Assembly (NCBI GenBank): GCA_022841745.1
Contig: JALHQW010000010.1
Span: forward strand, 110,676 to 174,675
Origin: Saprospiraceae bacterium
GTDB lineage: Bacteria; Bacteroidota; Bacteroidia; Chitinophagales; Saprospiraceae
DNA length: 64,000 nt
Direction of reading: 5' to 3'
The notes under the pieces are model-generated. The model was not told where the DNA came from and made no database searches. It saw only the letters and a list, made by a program, of their open reading frames with translations. The position numbers and the translations under genes were made by a program. Shown piece after piece: positions 1-8,210 of the stretch. How positions within the stretch are numbered: the stretch's first letter is position 1; every line of letters starts with the position of its first letter.

Positions 1-2744
1 GTAGTGTCAACAAAGCCCCAAGCATCATGGTATTGTACCCGTGCCAACCCTTCAGAAAATGGTTCAATGCTCCTATAAGCTAAGCTTGTTAAGGTTTGTC
101 CAGCCTTGTTGACCAAAGCGAATTTTGCGGGGCTACCGCCGATTTCAGCTACTGCGAGGCCGTGCTGGTTGAAATTGGACAACGAAACGAATTTGGGCTT
201 CACAACAAAATTGCCAGTCAAATCTATGAGACCCACTCGTAAGAACTGCCCTGCATTGTCCTCGACTTTTGCCAAGCCTTGCTCGAAGGGGTAGGCTCTG
301 GGGAATTTAGGTTCAATCGCCCATTTCCCCGCCCTGTCTATATACCCGAAATGAGGGCCTTCCCGCTTAGCTGGAGCAAGTCCGTTTGAAAATTTACCAG
401 CTTTTGAATACTGGAAATTCAACTCCACAACACCGTTTCGGTCAATATAGCCCCATTTGCTGCCAAGTCTGACGGCAGCCCACCCCTCGCTGAAAGGGCC
501 GACTTCATCGAAACGGCAGTCAATAATTTCCCTGCCATTGCTGTCAACAAATCCCCAGACGTTGTTTCGTTTTACGGCGAGTCGGTCCTCGCTGAACGAC
601 CCAATTTCCTCGTAATGCACGCCAACGGTCAACTGACCAAGCGTGTCAATCAGGCCGTATTTCTCCTCTTTTTTGAATACCCTTAGTACTTTGTTGTTTG
701 TGTTTTCAAGGAAGCCTAGTTCATCGTATTTGCAAGGCAATAGTTGTCGTCCTTTTCTGTCCACCATTCCCCATTTGGCATCGGATTCAACGATTCCTAC
801 TTCGTTGATGAAGTCCTTTGCAAAAGAAAATTGAGGTGTAACCGTAAGGGTTCCCGTTGTATCAATATATCCCCAGGTGCAGCCTTCGCAGGTTAGCATG
901 CCCCTGTTGTCAATATTTAGGTCGTGTTGGGTATAGTCCGTTAAAGTAACTGGCGCAAGAATATTGGTTAAGAACCCTTGCAATGTTCCAAGATTATTGA
1001 CAGCCTTATCGGTGGTTGCCGACATTTTGCCTTTCTGACTTGCCCTTGCCACCCCATCCCTGAAATCGCCAATAAAGGCCATGTCCTTGGTCAGGATTTT
1101 GCCAATCCGGTTGACCAAACCGTGCTTGCCATTCGTGAACACACAACGGGCGACCGGTAGCCCCCTATCGAAATCGTTTAATCGAACATCCACTAAATTT
1201 ACTTCGTGAACAAGCAGCCCAGTGTCATTTTGTACCAACCCATAAGCCATTTCGAACCTGTAATCGGTGCGGTCAAATTCATATTGCTGCATCATTTCAA
1301 TCCCAACCAACGTGAGGCCAAGCTGTTTTTCTACTTTAACCTCATGGAAAGAAGGCTCGATCTGGACGGTTCCATTGTCCAGGCGACGCAGGCCCCATTT
1401 ATCATGCCTTGGGGAGTAAAACCATTCAAACTTCTCCAATTGATAAGGGCTGTCGTCGGCACTGGTAGGTCCTTGCCTTGGTGTTTGGCCCTTTGCAACC
1501 TTGATGGTGAAGTGCCCGCTGAAGTTTTGAGCATCGCTAACTTGCCCTACATCGTCAAAGTTGAACACACTCAATTCCCGTCCTTTGTAGGCCTTTATTT
1601 GGTCGTCTTCCAGTTCGATTCGTTCAAACTGGGGTTCCAGCAATACCACGCCAAGTTTATTGGCTACGCCGCATTTCTTGTCATTGATCACCACACAACG
1701 GTCTTTTTTCATCGGGGATATATAGTCGAAATTGAACTGAATGAGCGTTTGGTCGTCCAACGTGACGATTCCCCATTTACCTGCTAAATTGGCTCGGAAA
1801 ATATCACCTTCATAGGCTTGAATTTCATCGTAGCGGGTATCCAAGACCAAATGACCGCAATGGTCTAAAAGCCCAAGTTTCCGCTGTTTTTTGCAAAGGA
1901 CGAAATCATCGCTGAAGGGGTAATAGGCCTCATATTCGCCTTTGCTGATAAGGGTGTTTGATACAAGCGAGAAGAGAAAGGTTTTGTTATCGGAGATAAG
2001 TTTCAAGAAATTGGTGGAAAGCATGCCAAATTGCTCGTAAACATTTGAAAGTACCTGACCTCCGGCACTGTTGACCGCACCCCATTTTTGGTTTTTTTCA
2101 AAGAAAATCAAGTTTTCATTCCAAACCCTGATCTCATCTGCCTGCGGTTTCAATGGTTCAAGGCCTGAAGGCAAGAGCAAGCCAAGGAACCCATCCAATT
2201 TGGTTTGAAAAAAAGTAATGGCAACCCCTGCTGGCAGTTTTTTGAGCAAAATGATTTCATCGAACCTCGGGGTTGCAATCAGGTCACCAAACTCATTGAC
2301 AATGCCCCATTTTTTGTCTTTCTTAAAGGAAAGAAAGGCAACAGGCAAAAATGGACTATTTTGATTTTGAGGTTTTAACACTTCTACCTGCTCATAACCA
2401 GGCGATAGAATGGTTTTCCCCTGCAAATTGATGACTTTCCAATCTCCTTTTTCCAAGACAGAAATAAGGGTGGTATCAAGCGCCTTGACATCGTCAAATG
2501 CAGGAGGCACTATTTCAATGCCATCGGCATTCAGAAGTCCCACTTTTCCTTTTCGCTGCATGGTAGCATAGCCGAACTGCTTGAATTCGCCAATGGCGTC
2601 ATACACAGGCTGCTGAACGAGGCGGCCTTCTGCGTTCATCAAGCCCCATTTTTTATCTTTTTTGATAGGAAAAAGCGACTGCGCATCCATCAAGAGCGGC
2701 AGAAGAAGGGATAGCACAAGTAAAGGCAGTATCAGCAATCGCAT
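1..2744 (-). CDS. WG-repeat protein, secreted, C-terminus beyond window
   Basis: An unbroken frame of at least 914 codons runs from an ATG at 2744 to the left edge, with no stop, so the C-terminus is missing. Residues 1-22 form a signal peptide (MRLLILPLLVLSLLLPLLMDAQ). The rest is a long array of WG/KWG repeats: units of roughly 35-50 residues built around 'K(K)WG..(N/D)..G' followed by a 'P.(Y/F)D.(I/V)' segment, for example DKKWGLMNAEGRL, GKWGIVTLDDQ, NVWGFVDSNGRE and SKWGYIDRNGV. WG repeats are widespread in Bacteroidota exported proteins; their function is unknown, and binding or a beta-structured scaffold is only an assumption. A domain may follow in the missing part. No gene partner is visible on its 5' side except the inverted-repeat element. 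Coding reality is very likely because the frame is open for 2.7 kb and the repeats are conserved. Confidence 0.93.
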   Translation of the reverse strand, partial: MRLLILPLLVLSLLLPLLMDAQSLFPIKKDKKWGLMNAEGRLVQQPVYDAIGEFKQFGYATMQRKGKVGLLNADGIEIVPPAFDDVKALDTTLISVLEKGDWKVINLQGKTILSPGYEQVEVLKPQNQNSPFLPVAFLSFKKDKKWGIVNEFGDLIATPRFDEIILLKKLPAGVAITFFQTKLDGFLGLLLPSGLEPLKPQADEIRVWNENLIFFEKNQKWGAVNSAGGQVLSNVYEQFGMLSTNFLKLISDNKTFLFSLVSNTLISKGEYEAYYPFSDDFVLCKKQRKLGLLDHCGHLVLDTRYDEIQAYEGDIFRANLAGKWGIVTLDDQTLIQFNFDYISPMKKDRCVVINDKKCGVANKLGVVLLEPQFERIELEDDQIKAYKGRELSVFNFDDVGQVSDAQNFSGHFTIKVAKGQTPRQGPTSADDSPYQLEKFEWFYSPRHDKWGLRRLDNGTVQIEPSFHEVKVEKQLGLTLVGIEMMQQYEFDRTDYRFEMAYGLVQNDTGLLVHEVNLVDVRLNDFDRGLPVARCVFTNGKHGLVNRIGKILTKDMAFIGDFRDGVARASQKGKMSATTDKAVNNLGTLQGFLTNILAPVTLTDYTQHDLNIDNRGMLTCEGCTWGYIDTTGTLTVTPQFSFAKDFINEVGIVESDAKWGMVDRKGRQLLPCKYDELGFLENTNNKVLRVFKKEEKYGLIDTLGQLTVGVHYEEIGSFSEDRLAVKRNNVWGFVDSNGREIIDCRFDEVGPFSEGWAAVRLGSKWGYIDRNGVVELNFQYSKAGKFSNGLAPAKREGPHFGYIDRAGKWAIEPKFPRAYPFEQGLAKVEDNAGQFLRVGLIDLTGNFVVKPKFVSLSNFNQHGLAVAEIGGSPAKFALVNKAGQTLTSLAYRSIEPFSEGLARVQYHDAWGFVDT

Positions 2745-3091
2745 AGGATAATCTATGGTCGGTGGTTGGCTACGTTAACGCAGCATAAGCTAAGAAAATT
2801 GAGCACTATGCAGCATTTTAACAGGATTTAGGGCGGAATCTTTTACAAAGAAATGGAATTTCCGAAGAAAATAATGAGAAATAAACTGAAAAGTAACAGT
2901 CAAAATATCAGTGGTTCATGAGGTTTACGGGTTTTAGGGTTCTAAGTGAGGCTCCGTTGCTGTTTTTGAAATATTTGTTTAGATTTTCAAACCTTTAAAA
3001 ATGATTAGTTGTCAGGTTCTGTCCCAACCTTAAAACCCGAAAACCTGTAAACTTCACGAACCATTGAACAGGTTCTCAAATAGGAAAAAGC
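2745..3091. other. Intergenic stretch between FAH gene and WG-repeat gene
   Basis: This 347-base gap holds no convincing reading frame. Its right half is taken by a 160-base element with 39-base imperfect inverted ends, annotated separately. The remaining 160 bases next to the WG-repeat gene are AT-rich and should contain that gene's promoter, but I could not pick a clear TAnnTTTG box with a spaced TTG. Confidence 0.7.
2908..3067. repeat. 160-bp element with 39-bp imperfect inverted termini
   Basis: Bases 2908-2946 (starting TCAGTGGTTCATGAGG) and the reverse complement of 3029-3067 (starting TCAATGGTTCGTGAAG) match at 33 of 39 positions by hand alignment. Three of the six differences still allow G-U pairing in a plus-strand transcript. 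The centre is an unrelated 82 bases with a small internal hairpin (GTTTTTGAAA / TTTTCAAAC). No coding capacity and no clear T-run, so it is not an ordinary terminator. It resembles a miniature inverted-repeat or REP-type mobile element. I saw no second copy in this window, but that was a visual check only. Confidence 0.7.
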
Positions 3092-3949
3092 CTATGCCGA
3101 ATAGGCAACTGCCTCCTGGCGTTGTGTGCCAAGGCCGTCAATCCCAAGTTCCATCACATCGCCAGAAACCAAATAACGCTGGGGATTCAACCCAAGGCCA
3201 ACGCCAGCTGGCGTACCTGTCGAAATCACGTCACCTGGCAAAAGCGTCATGAATTGGCTGATGTAACTGACCAAAAAAGGGATCTTGAATACGAGGTTTT
3301 TTGTGTTGCTGTTTTGCAGCAATTCATCATTGAGCTTCAGCCAGATACTCAAGTTATATGGGTCAGGCACCTCATCTTTGGTGACAAGAAAAGGCCCAAG
3401 TGGGGCAAAGCTGTCTGCACTTTTGCCCTTTACCCATTGCCCTAACCGCTCCAATTGAAATGCTCGCTCACTGACATCATTATGGAGCAGGTATCCTGCA
3501 ACAAAGTTGATGGCATCAGCCTCCTCCACGTAACTGGCCTTTTTCCCTATCACAACGGCAAGCTCTACCTCCCAGTCCGTTTTTTCGCTGTTCTTCGGGA
3601 TGATTACTGAGTCGTTTGGTCCACAGACCGCAGTGGTTGACTTGAAAAATAAAATGGGTTCGGTGGGCAGTTCCATGTTGCTCTCCTTGGCATGGTCGGA
3701 GTAGTTCAGCCCCACACAAATGATTTTTGATGGACGGCCAATTGGTGTGCCAAGCCTCGTGGTTGGGCTGACAATCGGGCATTTCTGTTGGTTCGATTGC
3801 AACCACACGGATAGCCTGTGCAGACCATCAGTTTCGAAGAATTTTTCATCGAAATCCTCTCCAAATCCGCTCACGTCGAGCCGTGTGCCGTTAGGGATTT
3901 GGATGCCAGGTTTTTCTTGGGTGGGTTTGCCGTGCCGTAGGAGTTTCAT
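3092..3949 (-). CDS. Fumarylacetoacetate hydrolase (FAH) family protein
   Basis: A 285-residue enzyme of the FAH superfamily, which hydrolyses or decarboxylates C-C bonds in diketo acids (2,4-diketo-3-deoxy-sugar acid hydrolase, ureidoglycolate lyase-like and related activities). The fold signature is clear: GLNYSDHAKE at 80-89, a metal site of E127 and E129 in DWEVELAVVIG plus D158 in HNDVSERAFQ, then GQWVKGKSADSFAPLGP and a C-terminal STGTPAGVGLG. The start MKLLRHG... with EKPGI is typical of the bacterial ~285-residue subgroup. It sits 15 bases after the Uma2 gene in the same direction, so the two are probably cotranscribed. The substrate cannot be read from the sequence. Confidence 0.93.
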   Translation of the reverse strand: MKLLRHGKPTQEKPGIQIPNGTRLDVSGFGEDFDEKFFETDGLHRLSVWLQSNQQKCPIVSPTTRLGTPIGRPSKIICVGLNYSDHAKESNMELPTEPILFFKSTTAVCGPNDSVIIPKNSEKTDWEVELAVVIGKKASYVEEADAINFVAGYLLHNDVSERAFQLERLGQWVKGKSADSFAPLGPFLVTKDEVPDPYNLSIWLKLNDELLQNSNTKNLVFKIPFLVSYISQFMTLLPGDVISTGTPAGVGLGLNPQRYLVSGDVMELGIDGLGTQRQEAVAYSA

Positions 3950-3964
3950 AATGATTTTAAAAAG

Positions 3965-4579
3965 TCAATCTTTCTTGAAAATGGCAGATACGGGTATTTT
4001 AAAGTTTGGCAAAGCTGGGGCGGCAGAACAAGTATCGTTCCCTGAATAAGTCACCATTTCATTCAGTTTTTTCCCATTATAAACATCTACTTGGCGGTGC
4101 TTTGGAAAAATATGCCAAACGACTTGGACGCCTGCATCACGATAGTTCAACATTTTTTCTCGAACTTTTTCTATTTGATCGCCACTCGAAATAACCTCAA
4201 TAACAAAGGCTGGAACTTCATACGCATTTGGTTCGGCCAAATTGTAAATTTGGGGCTTTGTCAGCCACGCTATATCAGGTCTGCGGTGGTTTTTCAAAAA
4301 AAACAAATCAGGTTCGGCAATCAATTCACCTTCCACTTTTGAATCAGCCAAAAATTGCCTGAACAAAGTTTGTAAATTGTATTGGATGTAAAGCTGCGTC
4401 TTGTCCATACTTCGTTTTGTTTTCTCTACAGTTCCATTAACCCATTCGTATTTATAGAGGTCTTCTCTCGAAAGGTATTTCCTTTGAAATGCCTCCCACG
4501 CTATGAACTTCGGTTGCGTAGGTTTGATAGGCGGACTTGTTTTTTTTGTTGTTTGGCCTTGAACTGAGGACGTTCGCAT
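3965..4579 (-). CDS. Uma2 family (DUF820) PD-(D/E)XK endonuclease-like protein
   Basis: About 204 residues from MRTSSVQG. The body has the Uma2/DUF820 layout: a start around FIAWEAFQRKYLSREDLYKYEWVNG, then EPDLFFL, RRPDIAWL (catalytic Asp), VPAFVIEVISSGDQ (catalytic Glu) and EKMLNYRDAGVQVVWHI. Members adopt a restriction-endonuclease fold; their role is unclear and they are abundant in cyanobacteria and Bacteroidota. The frame is open 54 bases further upstream, but a complete Bacteroidota promoter lies inside that extension, so the ATG at 4579 is preferred. The gene lies directly behind tkt and ahead of the FAH hydrolase. It may be a stand-alone acquired gene given its own promoter. Confidence 0.85.
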   Translation of the reverse strand: MRTSSVQGQTTKKTSPPIKPTQPKFIAWEAFQRKYLSREDLYKYEWVNGTVEKTKRSMDKTQLYIQYNLQTLFRQFLADSKVEGELIAEPDLFFLKNHRRPDIAWLTKPQIYNLAEPNAYEVPAFVIEVISSGDQIEKVREKMLNYRDAGVQVVWHIFPKHRQVDVYNGKKLNEMVTYSGNDTCSAAPALPNFKIPVSAIFKKD

Positions 4580-4595
4580 TTTCTTTACTTTTTTA

Positions 4596-4625
4596 CAAAA
4601 ATACAAATCAAAGGTGATAAAGCAA
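4596..4625 (-). promoter_or_regulatory. Bacteroidota sigma-70 promoter for the Uma2 gene
   Basis: On the minus strand TTG (4625-4623), 19 bases, then TATTTTTG (4603-4596). This matches the Bacteroidota -33/-7 consensus (TTG, 17-23 bases, TAnnTTTG). The -7 box ends 16 bases before the ATG at 4579 and decides that start over the open frame further upstream. Confidence 0.75.
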
Positions 4626-4635
4626 AATAACAAGA

Positions 4636-6657
4636 TTACCCCTTGATTTTCAACAACTTACACACTTGCGCTGCAACATTTGCCCCGGTAAACCCAAACT
4701 TCTCGTCCAAGACCTTAAACGGAGCGGAATAGCCGAAATGGTCAAGCCCCCAAACCAAACCCCGATCGCCAACAAGCCCTCGCAGGGTACTTGGCAAGCC
4801 AGCAGTTAGGCCAAAAGTTGGCACATTGCCGGGCAGTACTTCCTTTTGGTACTTCTTGGATTGGTTGCGGAACAAGCCCTCTGATGGTGCGGAAACTACC
4901 CGGACTTTAAGCCCTTTTTCGCTTCGCAAAATGGCAGAACCTGCAATCAAGGTAGCAACCTCAGAGCCATTGGCGACAAGCACTACATCTGGTTTGCCAT
5001 CACAGTTTTCGACGATATAAGCACCCTTTGTCGTGTCTGCTTGGTTCGTGGTGGGAAGGTCATTCACCCCTTGTCGGCTAAAAATCAGGCCAGTGGGCGA
5101 ATGGCGATTTTCAAGGGCAAACCGCCATGCAGCCACTGTTTCGGCACCATCGCCAGGGCGCAGGGCAACGAGGGCATTGCGGCCAGAATGGTTCTTCAAT
5201 TGCTCCAATAAACGCAGCTGCGCTTCCTGCTCTACGGGCTGATGGGTTGGCCCATCTTCACCAACCCGGAAGGCATCGTGCGTCCAAAGGAACACTACAG
5301 GGGTTTCCATCAAAGCGGCTACCCGCATGGCTGGCTTCATATAATCACTGAAGGCAAAGAAAGTGGCACATGCTGGAATAACACCACCGTGTAGCGACAT
5401 GCCAATGGACAAAGCAGCCATCGTAAGTTCACTCACACCCGCCTGTAAAAAGGCACCGTTGAAATCGTTGCGTTTGAAAGCCGAGGTTTTCTTCAGGAAA
5501 TTCTCCGTTTTGTCGCTGTTGGCAAGGTCGGCAGATGAAACAATCATGTTTTCCACTTTCCCGGCCAAATAGCCCAACACCGCACCAGAGGCATTGCGGG
5601 TAGCATCATTTGGCTTGCATTGGATTTCAGACCAATTGATTTGTGGAAGTTTACCAGTCTGGAAAAAAGCAAACTTGTTGGCAAATACTGGATTGTCCTT
5701 TGCCCAAGCTTTAAAGTCTGCCTTGCGCTTTTTGGCCTCTTTCTTTTTTTGTTCCAAAATAGTGGCATAGCGTTCGGCCACATCCTGGAAGATGCGGAAT
5801 GGGTTCGCCGGATCGCCACCAAGCCCTTCCACTGTTTTTTCGAAAGAGCCTCCAGCGCCCGTAAGCGGCTGCCCGTGCAGTTCCACTTCTCCTTCGAACA
5901 TGCTACCATCTGCTTTCCTCGTACCAAAACCCATCAATGTTTTGCCTATGATGAGCGTAGGCCTGCCAGTTTCTGTGATACCAGCCTTGATGGCCGAACG
6001 GATGGCCTCGTGGTCGTTGCCGGGAATGGTAAGCACATGCCAGCCCCAAGCTTCGTATTTCATGGCAGTGTCCTCGCTTGTTACATCATCCACTTCGGTG
6101 CTGAGTTGGATATCGTTGGCATCGTAGAACATGACGATATTGCCAAGTCCCAAGTGCCCTGCAATACGCCCAGCAGCTTGGGATATTTCTTCCTGAACAC
6201 CACCATCTGATATATAAATGAAGGTCTTGTGTGCTACAGTTTCACCAAAGCGGGCGGCAAGAAATCGCTCTGCTATGGCTGCCCCAATTCCAAATGTATG
6301 GCCAAGTCCGAGCGGCCCGCTGGTATTTTCTATTCCCCTTTGGACATCAATTTCGGGGTGGCCGGGCGTTGGGCTGCCCCATTGGCGGAAGTTTTGGATG
6401 TCATCCATGGTGTATTTGCCCAGCAAGGTTTGCTGTGCGTACAACATGGCGGACATGTGGCCGGCATCCAAAAAGAAGCGGTCACGCAATGGCCAAGCCA
6501 TATCCGTTGGGTCAAAGTTTAGGAACTCAGAATAGAGCACATGGATGAAATCAGCACCACCCATTGGGCCACCGGGATGACCTGATTTTGCTTTTTCGAC
6601 CATGGAAGCGGCAAGGATGCGGATATTGTCAGCGCAACGAAGGGAAAGGTTGGACAT
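4636..6657 (-). CDS. tkt: Transketolase
   Basis: A 673-residue, single-chain thiamine-diphosphate transketolase of the non-oxidative pentose phosphate pathway; it moves two-carbon units between sugar phosphates in the cytoplasm. N-terminal ThDP domain: KSGHPGGPMGGADF at about 23-36 and the diphosphate/Mg site SDGGVQEEISQ...FYDAND at about 150-180. Middle domain: GVSELTMAAL carries the catalytic Glu, then THDAFRVGEDGPTHQPVEQ. Length is normal. The ThDP motif is variant: common enzymes read GDGxLMEG, this one SDGGVQEE. The Asp and the downstream Asn are kept, so activity is expected; I believe related Bacteroidota sequences share the variant. Downstream come Uma2 and the FAH gene in the same direction. 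Confidence 0.96.
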   Translation of the reverse strand: MSNLSLRCADNIRILAASMVEKAKSGHPGGPMGGADFIHVLYSEFLNFDPTDMAWPLRDRFFLDAGHMSAMLYAQQTLLGKYTMDDIQNFRQWGSPTPGHPEIDVQRGIENTSGPLGLGHTFGIGAAIAERFLAARFGETVAHKTFIYISDGGVQEEISQAAGRIAGHLGLGNIVMFYDANDIQLSTEVDDVTSEDTAMKYEAWGWHVLTIPGNDHEAIRSAIKAGITETGRPTLIIGKTLMGFGTRKADGSMFEGEVELHGQPLTGAGGSFEKTVEGLGGDPANPFRIFQDVAERYATILEQKKKEAKKRKADFKAWAKDNPVFANKFAFFQTGKLPQINWSEIQCKPNDATRNASGAVLGYLAGKVENMIVSSADLANSDKTENFLKKTSAFKRNDFNGAFLQAGVSELTMAALSIGMSLHGGVIPACATFFAFSDYMKPAMRVAALMETPVVFLWTHDAFRVGEDGPTHQPVEQEAQLRLLEQLKNHSGRNALVALRPGDGAETVAAWRFALENRHSPTGLIFSRQGVNDLPTTNQADTTKGAYIVENCDGKPDVVLVANGSEVATLIAGSAILRSEKGLKVRVVSAPSEGLFRNQSKKYQKEVLPGNVPTFGLTAGLPSTLRGLVGDRGLVWGLDHFGYSAPFKVLDEKFGFTGANVAAQVCKLLKIKG

Positions 6658-6841
6658 GTTTGAAATTAGAAAATTGGGAAATCAGGAATTGAGACTTGCT
6701 GCTAATTTATTGAAAATCAGCATGCTAGTTTCTCAATCGCATAATTCCATGAAATTTTAGTGCAAAGAAAGGGAATGCTATCAAGAGACAAGGGAAATTA
6801 AGCTGGGCTTTTTTCCACAAAAAATTCTGGCTGTAATAATC

Positions 6842-8125
6842 TCATCTATCAATAGGCGCAACCAACTCTTCCCGCAAACCCAGCAATTGCTCTTCCAAGT
6901 CATCGTCCATGACAGAAGCTCTTTGACAGTCTTTCCATCTAAGGTCAAGGTCACGGTAGAGTAGGGCGAAATAGCCTAACAACGGCATTAAAGCCACCAA
7001 CACAATAAGCCAACCCTTTCCGATGACCAAGGCCAAGGCCATGCAAATCAACCAGTACAAAATGTACAGCACCATGGAGACGAACAAGGCTACGGAGGCC
7101 CTGAACTCAATGTTTTTGGTTTTCTTGGTGGCGAACCAATTGCCAAGGTAAAGTGGAAGCCAGTTCAATCCATAACCAATAATAAAAGGTATCCAAAGTA
7201 TGCCGAGCAAGGTGGCGCTGCCCAGGGAATAGGAGGTGTGATCCATCAAACCCCTGTCAGTAGTTCCAGCATTCTTGAGCAAGCCTAGGTATTTACTTAC
7301 CTTATCCCTCAAGCTTTCTTTTTTTTCTAAGGGTAACTCATTGAGTTGATCAGCCAGCTTTTTTTCTTGAAAAAGCGGGTTTGGGTCGGTTGAAAAGGTC
7401 GGAAAAACCCTTGCCGAAGGCCCGGTCCGATGGATTTCGAGCAGTGGTTCCACCCATTCGTCGTCGGCTGGGTCGGCAATATGTACCACTCGCTCTAAAA
7501 GGTGCTTACCCAATTCATTCGTCAAGGCAGTTACGGCTTTGGCTTGGTTCTGCTGGTAAACGGGCATAAAATCCTGCACCCTGATTGGTTCTCCAAAATC
7601 AATCTTAACAACCGAGCGGAATTGGTCAGGATTGGTGTAATTGACACCAACGGGTACGATATGGACATCCAAGCCTTCGTATTTTTCCAAAGCCCCGAAC
7701 ACAATGCGGGCAGTCCCCTTCATCATAGGGCGCAAACGTTTCTCGTGTTTGGTTCGGCCTTCGGCCAATATCATGACCATCCTGTTGTCGGCCAACGCCT
7801 CGTAGCATTTGCTGAAAGTATCGTAGTTGTTTTTCAGTCCACTGTATCCAGTGTCATCAATCCTGAAAATGGGAACGATGTGGAACCATTTGTACAGCTT
7901 TCGGATGAAGCCACTTTGTACATAGAGGTCGCCACGTGCAAGAAAATTTAAGGGTTCTTCAAGCCAGCAGGCAATGATGCATGGTTCGATAAATGCGGTA
8001 GGGTGGTTGGTTGCCAGGATGACGGGCTTGCCTTTTGGGATTCGTTCCCGGTGCGAGATGTGGATTTTACGGAAATAAACGGATAAGGCTATTTTTGCGC
8101 AAGGCTTTACCAGGCTGTATATCAT
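6842..8125 (-). CDS. PlsC-type 1-acyl-glycerol-3-phosphate acyltransferase-like membrane protein
   Basis: About 427 residues from the ATG at 8125 (an in-frame TTG eight codons earlier lies inside an inverted repeat and is less likely). The N-terminal half is a LPLAT/PlsC acyltransferase: ATNHPTAFIEP is the NHx(n)D block with Glu in place of Asp, VPIFRIDD is the second block, LAEGRTKHEKRLRPMMKGTARI the third (EGxTS-like). Such enzymes transfer acyl chains to lysophosphatidate or related acceptors at the inner membrane. The C-terminal third has three hydrophobic segments (around LGILWIPFIIGYGLNWLPLY, ASVALFVSMVLYILYWLICM and WLIVLVALMPLLGYFALLY). Long PlsC proteins of this type are common in Bacteroidota. 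It is divergent from miaA. The acceptor substrate is unknown. Confidence 0.85.
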   Translation of the reverse strand: MIYSLVKPCAKIALSVYFRKIHISHRERIPKGKPVILATNHPTAFIEPCIIACWLEEPLNFLARGDLYVQSGFIRKLYKWFHIVPIFRIDDTGYSGLKNNYDTFSKCYEALADNRMVMILAEGRTKHEKRLRPMMKGTARIVFGALEKYEGLDVHIVPVGVNYTNPDQFRSVVKIDFGEPIRVQDFMPVYQQNQAKAVTALTNELGKHLLERVVHIADPADDEWVEPLLEIHRTGPSARVFPTFSTDPNPLFQEKKLADQLNELPLEKKESLRDKVSKYLGLLKNAGTTDRGLMDHTSYSLGSATLLGILWIPFIIGYGLNWLPLYLGNWFATKKTKNIEFRASVALFVSMVLYILYWLICMALALVIGKGWLIVLVALMPLLGYFALLYRDLDLRWKDCQRASVMDDDLEEQLLGLREELVAPIDR

Positions 8126-8140
8126 CTTGTTGGTGTTGTT

Positions 8141-8174
8141 GCTTCGCAATTTTTTGAGTCAATCATTGCGAAGC
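8141..8174. repeat. Perfect 10-bp inverted repeat between plsC-like gene and miaA
   Basis: GCTTCGCAAT (8141-8150) and ATTGCGAAGC (8165-8174) flank a 14-base loop. It sits in the divergent promoter region, just behind a minus-strand TAATTTTG box (8184-8177), so it would form a hairpin at the very 5' end of the acyltransferase mRNA, or serve as an operator. No T-run follows. Confidence 0.6.
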
Positions 8175-8176
8175 GG

Positions 8177-8184
8177 CAAAATTA
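8177..8184 (-). promoter_or_regulatory. Candidate -7 box for the acyltransferase gene
   Basis: TAATTTTG on the minus strand, matching TAnnTTTG, 51 bases upstream of the ATG at 8125. I could not find a TTG at the right spacing, so only the -7 half is supported. Confidence 0.4.
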
Positions 8185-8210
8185 CAACCCGTGCCGCCAT
8201 TTTCAGGAAA

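Noticed and set aside
1206..1787. Open plus-strand frame of 193 codons
   Set aside because: It lies entirely inside the minus-strand WG-repeat gene, which is continuous and has clear repeats and a signal peptide; the plus frame shows no family features.
4580..4633. Longer N-terminus of the Uma2 gene
   Set aside because: A complete promoter lies within it, so the transcript would start after this codon.
5620..6210. Plus-strand open frame of 196 codons
   Set aside because: Antisense to transketolase, which is fully conserved.
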